Notes: a model not told the origin generated them from the sequence alone. A stretch of 64,000 bases of DNA from Streptomyces griseiscabiei (GCF_020010925.1 NZ_JAGJBZ010000002.1:1550001-1614000); one strand, 5' to 3'. Counted from the stretch's first letter, positions 16,836-25,716 are shown. Program-made: numbers and translations.

Positions 16836-17927
16836 ATGAGCCGCGAGCACGAACGCCCCGACCCCCCGAACCGACGGCTGCTCCTGAAGGGCGCCCTGGC
16901 CGCCGGCGCCCTCACGGCGATCCCCGCGACCGCCGCGCACGCCGCCGGTTCCCGGCCGCCCTTCGTCAACCCGCTGGTCCGCAACCGCGCCGACCCCCAC
17001 ATCAACCGGCACACCGACGGCTTCTACTACTTCACGGCGACCGCGCCCGAGTACGACCGGATCATCCTGCGCCGGTCCCGCACCCTGCGCGGGCTGTCGA
17101 CGGCCGCCGAGTCCGTGATCTGGCGCAAGCACGCCACGGGCGTGATGGGCGCGCACATCTGGGCGCCCGAGATCCACCGCATCGACGGCAAGTGGTACAT
17201 CTACTTCGCCTCCGCGCCCGCCGAGGACATCTGGGCGATCCGGATCTGGGTCCTGGAGAACTCCCACCGCGACCCGTTCAAGGGCACCTGGGTCGAGCGC
17301 GGCCAGCTGAAGACGGCCTGGGAGACCTTCTCCCTGGACGCCACCACCTTCACCCACCGGGGCTCCCGCTATCTCGCCTGGGCCCAGCACGAGCCCGGGA
17401 TGAACAACAACACCGCCGTCTGGCTCTCGAGGATGGCCGACCCGCTGACCCTGACGGGTCCTCAAGTACGGCTTACAACACCGGAGTTGGACTGGGAGGT
17501 CATCGGCTTCAAGGTCAACGAGGGGCCGTCGGTCATCAAGCGCGACGGCCGGCTCTTCATGACCTACTCGGCGAGCGCCACCGACTTCAACTACTGCATG
17601 GGCCTGCTGACCATCGACGCGGACGCCGACCTGATGGACCCCGCCAACTGGTCGAAGTCCCCGACCCCGGTCTTCACCAGCAACGACACCACCCAGCAGT
17701 ACGGGCCGGGCCACAACAGCTTCACCGTCGCCGAGGACGGCTGCACCGATGTCCTCGTCTACCACGCCCGCCAGTACAAGGACATCGTCGGCGACCCCTT
17801 GAACGACCCCAACCGCCACACCCGGATCCAGCGCCTCGGCTGGAAGCCCGACGGCACCCCCGACTTCGGCGTCCCCGTCGCCGACACCCCCGCCCCGAAC
17901 GCTCCGAGCACCTCGAACACCCGGTAA
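16836..17927 (+). CDS. Tat-exported GH43-family glycoside hydrolase
   Basis: 363 residues from the ATG at 16836 (GAGAGG nine bases upstream), chosen over an upstream in-frame start because the twin-arginine signal (NRRLLLKGAL, cleavage near AHAAG) then sits at the N-terminus. The mature protein is a five-bladed propeller of family GH43: NPLVRNRADPHI carries the expected catalytic Asp (about residue 53), WAPEIHRIDGKWYIYFAS is a blade motif, and the Glu of VNEGPSVIKRDGRLFMTYSAS is the likely general acid. GH43 enzymes remove alpha-L-arabinofuranose or beta-xylose side groups; beside a galactanase-like gene, arabinofuranosidase activity is the best guess. The stop is 11 bases before the next gene. 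Confidence 0.82.
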   Translation: MSREHERPDPPNRRLLLKGALAAGALTAIPATAAHAAGSRPPFVNPLVRNRADPHINRHTDGFYYFTATAPEYDRIILRRSRTLRGLSTAAESVIWRKHATGVMGAHIWAPEIHRIDGKWYIYFASAPAEDIWAIRIWVLENSHRDPFKGTWVERGQLKTAWETFSLDATTFTHRGSRYLAWAQHEPGMNNNTAVWLSRMADPLTLTGPQVRLTTPELDWEVIGFKVNEGPSVIKRDGRLFMTYSASATDFNYCMGLLTIDADADLMDPANWSKSPTPVFTSNDTTQQYGPGHNSFTVAEDGCTDVLVYHARQYKDIVGDPLNDPNRHTRIQRLGWKPDGTPDFGVPVADTPAPNAPSTSNTR

Positions 17928-17938
17928 GGAGAGCTGAG

Positions 17939-19351
17939 ATGAGACGTGCGTACGCGATGCTCCTCGCGCTCTGTCTGGCGCTGGCCGGCGCCCTCGTCAC
18001 CGCCGGTCCCGCCCAGGCGGCACCACAGACCGTCCCCAACGGCACCCAGTTCACCGACAGCGGCGGCAACCCCCTGCACGCCCACGGCGGCGGCGTCATC
18101 AAGGTCGGCTCGTACTACTACTGGTTCGGCGAGAACCGCAACACCGACAACACCTTCCGGTACGTCTCGGCCTACCGCTCCACGGACCTCAAGAACTGGG
18201 AGTTCCGCAACCACGTCCTGACCGAGGCCACCGCCCCCGAGCTGGCGACCGCCAACATCGAGCGGCCGAAGGTCATGTACAACGCGGCCACCGGCAAGTT
18301 CGTGATGTGGATGCACAAGGAGAACGGCGTCGACTACAGCGAGGCCCGCGCGGCCGTCGCCGTCTCCGACACCGTCGACGGGAACTACACCTGGCAGGGC
18401 AGCTTCCGGCCCCTCGGCACCCATATGTCCCGTGACATCACCACGTTCGTGGACACCGACGGCACCGGCTACATGATCTCGGCGGCCCGTGAGAACTACG
18501 ACCTCCAGATCTACCGGCTCACCGCCGACTACACCGGTATCGCCGCCCTCGTCGCCGACCCCTGGCACGGCGGCCACCGCGAGGCCCCGGCCCTGTTCAA
18601 GCGGGGCGGCGTCTACTTCATGCTCACCTCGGGCGCCACCGGCTGGAACCCCAACCAGCAGCAGTACGCCACCGCCACCAGCATCGCGGGCCCCTGGACC
18701 GCCATGGCCAACGTCGGCGACTCCACCACCTTCGGCTCGCAGACCGCGTACGTGCTGCCCGTGCAGGGCACGTCCACGACCTCCTACCTCTACCTGGGCG
18801 ACCGCTGGGGCAACTCCTTCGGCGGCACGGTCAACGACTCCCGCTACGTCTGGCTGCCGCTGACCTTCCCCACCTCCACCACGATGTCCATGTCCTGGTC
18901 CCCGGAGATCACCGTCGACACGGCCACCGGCACGCTCACCGGCACCAGCGCCACCTACAACACGCTGATCGCCCGCCACTCCTCCAAGTGCGCCGATGTC
19001 ACGAGTCAGTCGCAGTGGGCGGGCGCCCAGATCAAGCAGTACACCTGCAACAGCGGCAACAACCAGAAGTACTGGTTCAAGTCCGTCGGCAGCGGCTACT
19101 ACCAGCTGACCACCCGTCACAGCTCGCTGTGCCTCCAGGAGAACGCCAACACGGTCACCCAGGAGACCTGCAACTCCTCGAACACCGCCCAGCAGTTCTC
19201 GCTCACCACCACCGGCTCCTATGTGAACGTCAAGTCCCGCGCGACCGGCGAGTGCCTGGACGTCAACGGCGCGTCCACCGCCGACGGTGCCGCCCTCATC
19301 ACGTACACGTGCAACGGCGGTACGAATCAGCAGTGGACGCGCGGCAGTTGA
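17939..19351 (+). CDS. GH43 (subfamily 24-like) exo-beta-1,3-galactanase with ricin-type CBM13
   Basis: 470 residues. The ATG at 17939 has TAAGGAGAG upstream, partly overlapping the previous stop. A Sec signal (MRRAYAMLLA..AQAAP) precedes a GH43 propeller whose start (HAHGGGVIKVGSYYYWFGENR) and ENGVDYSEARAAVAVSD, SRDITTFVDTDGTGYM and HREAPALFKRGGVYFMLTSGATGWNPN segments resemble galactan 1,3-beta-galactosidases. From about residue 345 a ricin B-type lectin follows with three Gln-x-Trp/Phe-like repeats (NNQKYWF, TAQQFSL, TNQQWTR). The same GH43-CBM13 pairing is known from Streptomyces exo-beta-1,3-galactanase acting on arabinogalactan-protein main chains. It would release galactose or branched galactooligosaccharides outside the cell. 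Subfamily assignment is from memory of the motif. Confidence 0.8.
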   Translation: MRRAYAMLLALCLALAGALVTAGPAQAAPQTVPNGTQFTDSGGNPLHAHGGGVIKVGSYYYWFGENRNTDNTFRYVSAYRSTDLKNWEFRNHVLTEATAPELATANIERPKVMYNAATGKFVMWMHKENGVDYSEARAAVAVSDTVDGNYTWQGSFRPLGTHMSRDITTFVDTDGTGYMISAARENYDLQIYRLTADYTGIAALVADPWHGGHREAPALFKRGGVYFMLTSGATGWNPNQQQYATATSIAGPWTAMANVGDSTTFGSQTAYVLPVQGTSTTSYLYLGDRWGNSFGGTVNDSRYVWLPLTFPTSTTMSMSWSPEITVDTATGTLTGTSATYNTLIARHSSKCADVTSQSQWAGAQIKQYTCNSGNNQKYWFKSVGSGYYQLTTRHSSLCLQENANTVTQETCNSSNTAQQFSLTTTGSYVNVKSRATGECLDVNGASTADGAALITYTCNGGTNQQWTRGS

Positions 19352-19353
19352 CC

Positions 19354-21057
19354 TCAGGCGAGTAGATCGATCGCGTCGATCGCCGTGCCCGCACTGAGGT
19401 AGGAGGTCGTCCCCGACCCGCTCACCACGTTGATCTTCAGCACGTTGTACTGACTCGTGTCCGTCCGCCAGGCGGACGCCGGGACGCTGTAGGTGAACGT
19501 GTGGTTGTTGCCCCGGTAGGACCCGTTCGTCAGTGAGCGCGTGTTCGGCTGGGTGGGCGGGGAGGGGATGGCCGAGGTCCAGGTGTCGTTGACGACGACC
19601 TGGGGCCGGCCGTTGGCGTAGGCCGTCGTCACCCCGATGCGCAGGGTGTGGGCGGCGGCGGCCTGCGCGGCGGTCAGCCGGAAGTAGACGAGGAGACCGC
19701 TGTTCACGTCCTTCCAGAGGTAGCAGGGGAAGGCCGACGTCTCGGTCCCGCTGCCGATCACCACATTGCCGGTCCAGGCGGCGGCCCGGACGTCCGACGG
19801 ATGCGCGTACGTCATCAGGTCGGCGTTCTTGAAGCCGCCCGGGGTGCCGTTCCAGTCGTTGATCCGCCAGATCGCGGACGCGTTCGACGGATCGTTGGTG
19901 GACGGGATCGCGATCGAGTTCAGCGCCGTCGTCCCGCCCGCCGTGACCGTCACCGAGGTCGTGTACACCGCCAGCTCGCCCTTGAAGACGGTGAGCGTGT
20001 ACGTGCCCGGCAGCACCCCGGAGATGGAGTAGTGGCCGTCCGACGCCCGCGCCGGGCCCCAGTACTGGGCGGCGGAGTTGGCGAGCCCGACCGTGTACGC
20101 GTGCGCCGTGTTCCGGCCGGTGATGCCGACGCCCGCCACCCGGCCCCGGCCACCCGCGGCCACGTATCCGGCCAGGCCGAGCGAGTCCGCCCACGACGTG
20201 GTCAGGGTGCCCGGGAACAGCGACGAGGAGGGCGCCCCGCCGTCCGTGAAGGCGATGACGTACGGCCCCTGGAGGCCGAACCGCTGCTCCTCGGTCTGGT
20301 TCTGGCCGTAGTACAGGATCTCGTACAGGCCGCCGCCGTCCGCGCTCTGGTGGCGCAGCAGCGAGCGGTAGAAGGGGCCGCCGGAGGCCTTCTCGTGGTT
20401 GGAGCGGACGACATACAGACCCACGGAGCCCGTCGTCCAGCCGACGTAGTTGTAGTCCATCACCCGCAGTTTCGAGTAGTGCTTGGAGCGGGTCTGGCCG
20501 TCGGACTTCGCGAAGACGTCCGAGGCCTCGACGGTGGTGGGCGCGTAGGTGTACGAGTCGGGCTCGTCGTTGAGGAACAGGCCCGCCCTGACACGCAGGA
20601 TGAACCGGGTCGCCGAGACCGAGGTGTCGGCCTTGTTGGTCCACACGTAGATGTTGTTCTCGCCGCTGCGGGCCGCGTAGTAGTGCCTGAGCGTGCCGTA
20701 GGTGACGGAGACGAGGATCGTCGAGCCGGACTGGCGGACGGTGACCGTGGAGCTGCCGAGACCGGACTCGATGTGCGAGTTCATACCGCCGTAGCCCTGG
20801 TACTCCGTGCCCCGGTGGACGAGCGAGGACAGGTCGCCGTTGCTCTTGCGGACCTTGAACACGAGGTCGGCGCCGGTGTCGACGACGTAGTGGGTGCCGT
20901 CGTCGGTCCAGCCGAAGGCCGCGGCACGGGCGGTGCCGGCCAGCGGTCCGGCGAGCGCGGCCCCGGTGACCGTGGCGGCGGTGGCGGCGGTGCCGACGAC
21001 GAAGCGGCGGCGGTCCAGTCCGGGGGTGGCCGGGGGTCTGTCGGTGGATTCGGACAT
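19354..21057 (-). CDS. Tat-exported rhamnogalacturonan lyase (PL4-like)
   Basis: 567 residues from the ATG at 21057, which has GAGGAGG about six bases upstream; the open frame beyond it does not look coding. A twin-arginine signal (LDRRRFVVG, cleavage near ARAAA) is followed by the three-part layout of family PL4: a beta-sandwich catalytic domain (TDDGTHYVVDTGADLVF, SHIESGLGSS, HYSKLRVMDYNYVGW, LYEILYYGQNQTEEQRFGLQGPYVIAFTDG), an FN3-like domain (about 345-420, GHYSISGVLPGTYTLTVFKGEL) and a C-terminal galactose-binding-like beta-sandwich (IWRINDWNGTPGGFKNADLM to the end). It cleaves the rhamnogalacturonan I backbone by elimination outside the cell. The acetylesterase divergent from it would remove acetyl groups from the same polymer. 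Confidence 0.85.
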   Translation of the reverse strand: MSESTDRPPATPGLDRRRFVVGTAATAATVTGAALAGPLAGTARAAAFGWTDDGTHYVVDTGADLVFKVRKSNGDLSSLVHRGTEYQGYGGMNSHIESGLGSSTVTVRQSGSTILVSVTYGTLRHYYAARSGENNIYVWTNKADTSVSATRFILRVRAGLFLNDEPDSYTYAPTTVEASDVFAKSDGQTRSKHYSKLRVMDYNYVGWTTGSVGLYVVRSNHEKASGGPFYRSLLRHQSADGGGLYEILYYGQNQTEEQRFGLQGPYVIAFTDGGAPSSSLFPGTLTTSWADSLGLAGYVAAGGRGRVAGVGITGRNTAHAYTVGLANSAAQYWGPARASDGHYSISGVLPGTYTLTVFKGELAVYTTSVTVTAGGTTALNSIAIPSTNDPSNASAIWRINDWNGTPGGFKNADLMTYAHPSDVRAAAWTGNVVIGSGTETSAFPCYLWKDVNSGLLVYFRLTAAQAAAAHTLRIGVTTAYANGRPQVVVNDTWTSAIPSPPTQPNTRSLTNGSYRGNNHTFTYSVPASAWRTDTSQYNVLKINVVSGSGTTSYLSAGTAIDAIDLLA

Positions 21058-21125
21058 GGGGGTCCTCCTCGGGTGATGTGGGGGGAGTGCGGGTGATTCG
21101 GAAGAGTGACAGTTGAATCGTTTTT

Positions 21126-21193
21126 GCGAAAGGGCTTTCGCGCAAAGGAAGTTGGCAGTTGTGTGAAAAATGCCTGACATCTAGAAAGCGCTT
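21126..21193. promoter_or_regulatory. Two operator-like dyads between lyase and acetylesterase genes
   Basis: GCGAAAG and CTTTCGC (21126-21141, two-base centre) form a strong dyad extended by TTGC/GCAA-type flanks, and GAAAGCGCTT with core AAGCGCTT lies at 21186-21193. Both sit in the 191-base divergent promoter region and share the GAAAG/CTTTC half-site. Binding of one LacI-type repressor at both is plausible but inferred. Confidence 0.5.
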
Positions 21194-21248
21194 GTCCGAC
21201 GATGTACCGTCCATCCGCCGGGTCTTGTCTTCCTCGTGAGGAGCCGCA

Positions 21249-22295
21249 ATGAGACGTTTCACCATCGCCGTGCTGACGGTGGCGACGACCCTGGGCACCG
21301 TCCTCACCGCCGTACCGGCCGAGGCACACCGGGGCCGCCCCGCGCTCGGACTGGAGAACTGCGCCGACAACGCCTGCCACTTCGACGTCCCGGCCGGCAC
21401 GTACGACGTCACGGTCCGCCTCGGCGGCGAGACGGCGGCGAGCACGGGCGTCACCGGTGAGACGCGCCGCACGCTCCTCGCGGAGACGGCCACGGAGGCC
21501 GGGCGGCCCGCCGTCCGCAGCTTCACCGTCGATGTCCGCACCCCGGAGGGCGAGCCGACCGGCGCGGACGGCACGCCCGGCCTGGACCTCGTGATCGGCG
21601 GCGCGGCTCCCGCCCTCGCCGACATCCGGGTGACTCCCGCGAAGCGGGCCCGGCAGATCCTCCTCGTCGGCGACTCCACGGTCTGCGACCAGCCCGGCGA
21701 CCCCTACTCCGGCTGGGGGCAGCAGCTCCCGCGGTACCTCCGCAAGGGGCTCTCGGTCGCCAACCACGCCGACTCCGGCGAGAGCACGGTGTCCTACCTC
21801 GCCGACTCCCGGCTGTGGGGCACGGTCCAGCCGAAGATCCGGCGCGGCGACCTGGTCCTGATCCAGCTCGCCCACAACGACAAGCAGACCGACGAGGCCA
21901 CGTACCGGGGCAATCTGGAGACGCTGGTCGCGGGGGTGCGGGCGCGGGGCGGCAAGCCGGTGCTCGTCACTCCGATCGTGCGCCGCTGGTTCAACGCGGA
22001 CGGCACCCTGAACAACGGCACCGCGCTGCTGGTCAACGGGCTCGGTGTCGACCACCCGGCGGTCACGCGCGCGGTCGCCGCGGCGCAGGGCGTGCCGCTG
22101 GTCGACCTCACCGCGAAGACGAAGGCGCTGGTGGAGTCGCTGGGAACGGAGGGCTCCAAGGCGCTGTACCTGTACAACGAGAAGCGGGACAACACGCACA
22201 CGTCGGTGCGCGGGGCCACGGTCTACGCCGGTCTCGTCCGGGACGAACTCGTCGCCCAGGGGCTGGTGTCCGAGGGCCGTACCAGGGTGGGATGA
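21249..22295 (+). CDS. Rhamnogalacturonan acetylesterase (CE12-like SGNH hydrolase)
   Basis: 348 residues, ATG with GAGGAG seven bases upstream. A Sec signal (cleavage near PAEAH) and an N-terminal beta domain of about 100 residues (NCADNACHFDVPAGTYDVTVRLGG) precede the SGNH fold: block I VGDSTVCDQ with nucleophile Ser143, block III AHNDKQTDEATY, and block V DNTHTSVRGA with the Asp/His pair. This combination matches rhamnogalacturonan acetylesterases such as YesT of Bacillus. It should remove O-acetyl groups from galacturonate in rhamnogalacturonan I outside the cell, opening the chain to the divergently encoded PL4-type lyase. Confidence 0.87.
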   Translation: MRRFTIAVLTVATTLGTVLTAVPAEAHRGRPALGLENCADNACHFDVPAGTYDVTVRLGGETAASTGVTGETRRTLLAETATEAGRPAVRSFTVDVRTPEGEPTGADGTPGLDLVIGGAAPALADIRVTPAKRARQILLVGDSTVCDQPGDPYSGWGQQLPRYLRKGLSVANHADSGESTVSYLADSRLWGTVQPKIRRGDLVLIQLAHNDKQTDEATYRGNLETLVAGVRARGGKPVLVTPIVRRWFNADGTLNNGTALLVNGLGVDHPAVTRAVAAAQGVPLVDLTAKTKALVESLGTEGSKALYLYNEKRDNTHTSVRGATVYAGLVRDELVAQGLVSEGRTRVG

Positions 22296-22362
22296 GACTC
22301 CTGGGGCGCTCCGACCGGAACCGGGGCGTCCCAGGCCTGTGCGCGGGAGGGGGTGGGGGGTG

Positions 22363-22520
22363 GAGGTGTGTCGGCGGGTGCGGCCCGGTGGAGCTTCTCG
22401 CGCAGTTCCCCGCGCCCCTGAAAAGCAGGGGCTGCGCCCGTGCTTTTCAGGCCCGCAGGGGCCTGGTCTCTTAGGGGCGCGGGGAACTGCGCGACCAGCC
22501 CCCACCGGACCCGCACCCGA
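22363..22520. repeat. Intergenic hairpin repeat, copy 2
   Basis: Arms at 22399-22419 and 22473-22493 are perfect 21-base complements (core AGTTCCCCGCGCCCCT), with inner arms CTGAAAAGCA (22418-22427) and TGCTTTTCAG (22441-22450). Flanks such as GTCGGCGGGTGCGGCCCGGTGG match the copy near 63423 almost base for base. It follows the acetylesterase gene and probably terminates its transcript. Confidence 0.8.
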
Positions 22521-22577
22521 CAACGCACCCCACCCTCCCCCATCCTGAATGAACCCTCCCAGCCAGAAAGCGCACCA

Positions 22578-24353
22578 ATGCCCTCCCACCCCTCCCAGGC
22601 TTCCCCGCCTCCCGAGGACCGCGTCCTCAGCCCCCACACCGGCTACACCCGCGCCCACTGGGAGGCCGCCGCCGACGCGCTGCTGGCCGCCGTGGAGCCG
22701 TACGCCACGGCGGACGGCGCCCTCTACCAGCTCCCGGGCGACCGCACGAGCTGGTCGGGCCGGCGATCCGACGGCCTGGAGGGCTACGCGAGGACCCTGC
22801 TCCTCGCGGCCTTCCGCCGCGACGAGAAGTCGCTCGCCCGCTACGCCGACGGCCTCGCCGCGGGCGTCGCGGGCGTCTGGCCGCGTATCGAGGACCGCGG
22901 CCAGCCCCTCGTCGAGGCCGCGTCGATCGCCTTCGCGCTGCGCGTGACCCGGGACCTGCTCTGGGACCGCCTGGACGACACGGTCCAGCAGCGCGCGGCA
23001 GCCTGGCTCGGCGACGCGCTCACGGCCGAACCCTGGCCCTGCAACTGGGAGTTGTTCCCGGTCACGGTCGGCGGCTTCCTCGAAGAGATCGGCCACCAAC
23101 CGGAGTTGGCGCGCCGGGTCGTCGAGCACCGCCTCGACCGCATCGAGCAGTGGTACCTCGGCGACGGCTGGTACACCGACGGCGACGGCCGCAAGTTCGA
23201 CTACTACAACGGCTGGGCGATGCACCTCTACCCCGTGCTGCACGCCTGGCTCGCGAAGGACGACGACCTCATCGCCCGCTACGGCGACCGCCTCTCCACC
23301 CATCTCGCCGACTACGCCCGACTGTTCGGCGGCGACGGCGCCCCCCTGCACCAGGGCCGCTCCCTGACCTACCGCTTCGCGACCACCGTCCCGCTCTGGC
23401 TGGGCGCCCTCACCGGCCGTACGCCGCTGTCGCCGGGCGAGACACGGCGGCTGGCGTCCGGCGCGCTCAAGTACTTCCTCGACCGGGGCGCGGTGGACGA
23501 GCGGGGCCTGCTGTCGCTCGGCTGGCACGGACCGAACTCCGCCGTCCTGCAAGGCTATTCGGGCCCCGCCTCCCCGTACTGGGCCAGCAAGGGCTTCCTC
23601 GGCCTCCTGCTGCCCCCGGACCACGAGGTGTGGACGGCGACGGAGGAACCGGGCCCGGTAGAGCGGGCGGACGGGCTGCGCCCCGTCGGCCCGCCCAACT
23701 GGCTGCTGCAGTCCACGAGTTCGGACGGCCTGGTCCGCCTCCACAACCACGGCAGCGAGGACGTCCGCTACGACCCCTTCTACACCCGGCTCGCCTACTC
23801 GACGGTGACGCAGCCGGTGCCGCTCGCGGAGCCCCCGGCGTCGTACGACAACAGCGTGATCGTCGGCGGCGACGCGAGCCGTACGGACATCGAGCCGCTC
23901 GGGGTGGGGGAGGGCTGGGCCGCGTCCCGGCACACGGCCGGCGACGGTGGTGTGCGGGTCACGAGCCTGGTGGTGGCCCGGGGCGCGGCGGAGGTGCGGG
24001 CCCATCTGGTCGCGGGCGCGGACCCCGGTACGCCGGTGCGGATCACGGGGTGGGCGGGCGCGGAGGGCGTACGCACGGAGCTGCTCGCGGGGCACGGCCT
24101 GTCGGGCGCCTCCACCGGTACCGGTCCGGGCCTCACCGGTGAGACGGCCGACGCGGACGCGACCCTCTTCGTCGCCCTCGCCCGTCTCACCGCCGACCCC
24201 GACGCCCCGCCCCTCCCGGAGCTGGTCTCCGTGGAGGTGCGGGGAGCGTACGAGGTGGACCTCACCTGGGCCGGGGGCGAGCGGGCTCACTTCGTGTTCA
24301 CGGCGTCAGACGGGCGACCTTCAGCGTCTTCGTGGTCGGTGACGCCCCGTTGA
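22578..24353 (+). CDS. DUF2264-family protein
   Basis: 591 residues from the ATG at 22578; the site upstream is weak. The family landmarks are YTRAHWEAAADALLAAVEPY, LEGYARTLLLAAFR, the conserved NWELFPVTVGGFLEEIG and DGWYTDGDGRKFDYYNGWAMHLYPVLHAWL, giving an alpha/alpha-barrel N-terminal domain, then a beta-rich C-terminal domain from about residue 400. No signal peptide is visible. DUF2264 genes often sit with plant- or host-glycan genes; I recall that a related glycoside hydrolase family (GH154, beta-glucuronidases from arabinogalactan loci) covers such proteins, but I could not check this. That activity would fit the galactanase-like and arabinofuranosidase-like genes nearby. The last 56 bases overlap the end of the opposite-strand gene. 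Confidence 0.72.
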   Translation: MPSHPSQASPPPEDRVLSPHTGYTRAHWEAAADALLAAVEPYATADGALYQLPGDRTSWSGRRSDGLEGYARTLLLAAFRRDEKSLARYADGLAAGVAGVWPRIEDRGQPLVEAASIAFALRVTRDLLWDRLDDTVQQRAAAWLGDALTAEPWPCNWELFPVTVGGFLEEIGHQPELARRVVEHRLDRIEQWYLGDGWYTDGDGRKFDYYNGWAMHLYPVLHAWLAKDDDLIARYGDRLSTHLADYARLFGGDGAPLHQGRSLTYRFATTVPLWLGALTGRTPLSPGETRRLASGALKYFLDRGAVDERGLLSLGWHGPNSAVLQGYSGPASPYWASKGFLGLLLPPDHEVWTATEEPGPVERADGLRPVGPPNWLLQSTSSDGLVRLHNHGSEDVRYDPFYTRLAYSTVTQPVPLAEPPASYDNSVIVGGDASRTDIEPLGVGEGWAASRHTAGDGGVRVTSLVVARGAAEVRAHLVAGADPGTPVRITGWAGAEGVRTELLAGHGLSGASTGTGPGLTGETADADATLFVALARLTADPDAPPLPELVSVEVRGAYEVDLTWAGGERAHFVFTASDGRPSASSWSVTPR

Positions 24354-25716
24354 GCGGGGTCGTGTAGGACGGGGTGACGGCGGCGTACGCCCAGGTCAGC
24401 GTCCCGTCCTTGAGGACCGCGATGTCACCGCTGATCCGGGCCTTGACGACCTTGTCGGCGCCCTGGAGCTTGCCGTTCCAGTCGACGAGGCGGACGTGGG
24501 TGCCCGTGAAGGTGCCGGTGCAGGTGCCGCTCGCGCACTTGGCGTTCTTCAGGGTCTCGTAGGAGACGAGGAGCCGGTTCTTGCCGTACGGGGCGACGCG
24601 CACGTTGACGTGCTCGGTGCCCTTGGCGGAGGTGAGGTAGACCGGCTTGCCCGAGGGGGTGTTCCTGTTCTTGAGGAACGCGAGGGCGACCTGGTGGGTG
24701 CTGGTCCTCGGCTTGACCGTCCAGCCCCGCCCGCTGGAGTCGTCCGGGTTCTTCTTGGCGGAGGCGGCGCCGCGTGAGGCGAACGCGGTGGCGTAGCGGC
24801 CGGTGGAGGACTTCACGAGGTCTCCGGTGCGGCCCGCGAAGGTGCCGCCGCAGTAGCCGGCCCAGCACTGCTCGCGCTGGACGACGGGCGCGTTGTCCGG
24901 GGCGGCTATGCCGGTGGAGACGAAGAGGCCCGAGCGCCAGTCGTCGAAGCAGAGGGAGGTGAAGTTCCCGCTGGTCTCGGCGCGCAGGGCTATGCCCTCG
25001 TTGTGGGAGCAGCCCCAGCCCCAGCCGCCGCTCTGCTTCTTGCCGGTGGAACCGACGTAGGCGAGCTTGTCGCCGAAATGGCCGTCGGCGAAGCCGCCCG
25101 CGCCATGGACGACGAAGTAGGCGCCGTACTTCTTGCCGTTCCAGGCGAGCTGGCCGTCGAGCAGCGGGGCCGTGTCGTTCGAGGAGGTGCCGGTGAGCTT
25201 GGTCCGCCAGGTCTGCTTGCCGTTCTGGTAGCGGATCAGCGCGGCGGCCGTCTCCTTCCACTTGTTGGTGTCGGCGACCCGGGTCAGCAGCGCGAACCCG
25301 TCGTTGTGCGCGACGAGCCCCCCGACCTCCTTGGTGCCCTTGACGACCGTGTCGGCGCCCGAACGCTTTCCGGCCGCCGTGAGCGGGGTGACATGGATGC
25401 CGTCCGACGCGGGCCAGGCGACCCGCAGCGTGCCGTTCGGCGCCACGGCCGTCGCCGTCCGCGTCCACTCCCGGCCGTTGTTGTAGCCCGCCGAGAGATA
25501 GGGGAACTTCGCCGAGAGGCTCACGGTCGTGTTCGTGACGGGGAGATCACCGGCCGCGGCGGGGGCCGAGGGCGCGGCCCCCGCCGTCGCGTACCAGGCG
25601 CCCGCCAGCACGGACGCGGCCACGAGCGAGCCGATGACGGGCTTGCGCGCGAGGTGGCGACGACGGTGTCTCGGCGGGGCGGACGGGGCGGAGGGGGAGG
25701 GTGTTGCAGAGGTCAT
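24298..25716 (-). CDS. Secreted protein of unknown function
   Basis: 472 residues from the ATG at 25716. A basic N-terminus (RHRRRHLARK) and one hydrophobic segment (PVIGSLVAASVLAGAWYATAG) form a signal peptide or anchor. The rest is rich in Gly, Thr and Trp with repeated short strands (TLRVAWPASDGIHVTPLTAAG, QLAWNGKKYGAYFVVHG, NRLLVSYETLK), suggesting a beta-propeller; six cysteines (CSHNEG, CFDD, EQCWAGYCGG, KCASGTCTG) may pair as disulfides. I do not recognise a family. Its 3' end overlaps the convergent DUF2264 gene by 56 bases, which is unusual here. It sits inside the polysaccharide-degrading region, but no substrate can be named. Confidence 0.65.
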   Translation of the reverse strand: MTSATPSPSAPSAPPRHRRRHLARKPVIGSLVAASVLAGAWYATAGAAPSAPAAAGDLPVTNTTVSLSAKFPYLSAGYNNGREWTRTATAVAPNGTLRVAWPASDGIHVTPLTAAGKRSGADTVVKGTKEVGGLVAHNDGFALLTRVADTNKWKETAAALIRYQNGKQTWRTKLTGTSSNDTAPLLDGQLAWNGKKYGAYFVVHGAGGFADGHFGDKLAYVGSTGKKQSGGWGWGCSHNEGIALRAETSGNFTSLCFDDWRSGLFVSTGIAAPDNAPVVQREQCWAGYCGGTFAGRTGDLVKSSTGRYATAFASRGAASAKKNPDDSSGRGWTVKPRTSTHQVALAFLKNRNTPSGKPVYLTSAKGTEHVNVRVAPYGKNRLLVSYETLKNAKCASGTCTGTFTGTHVRLVDWNGKLQGADKVVKARISGDIAVLKDGTLTWAYAAVTPSYTTPLNGASPTTKTLKVARLTP

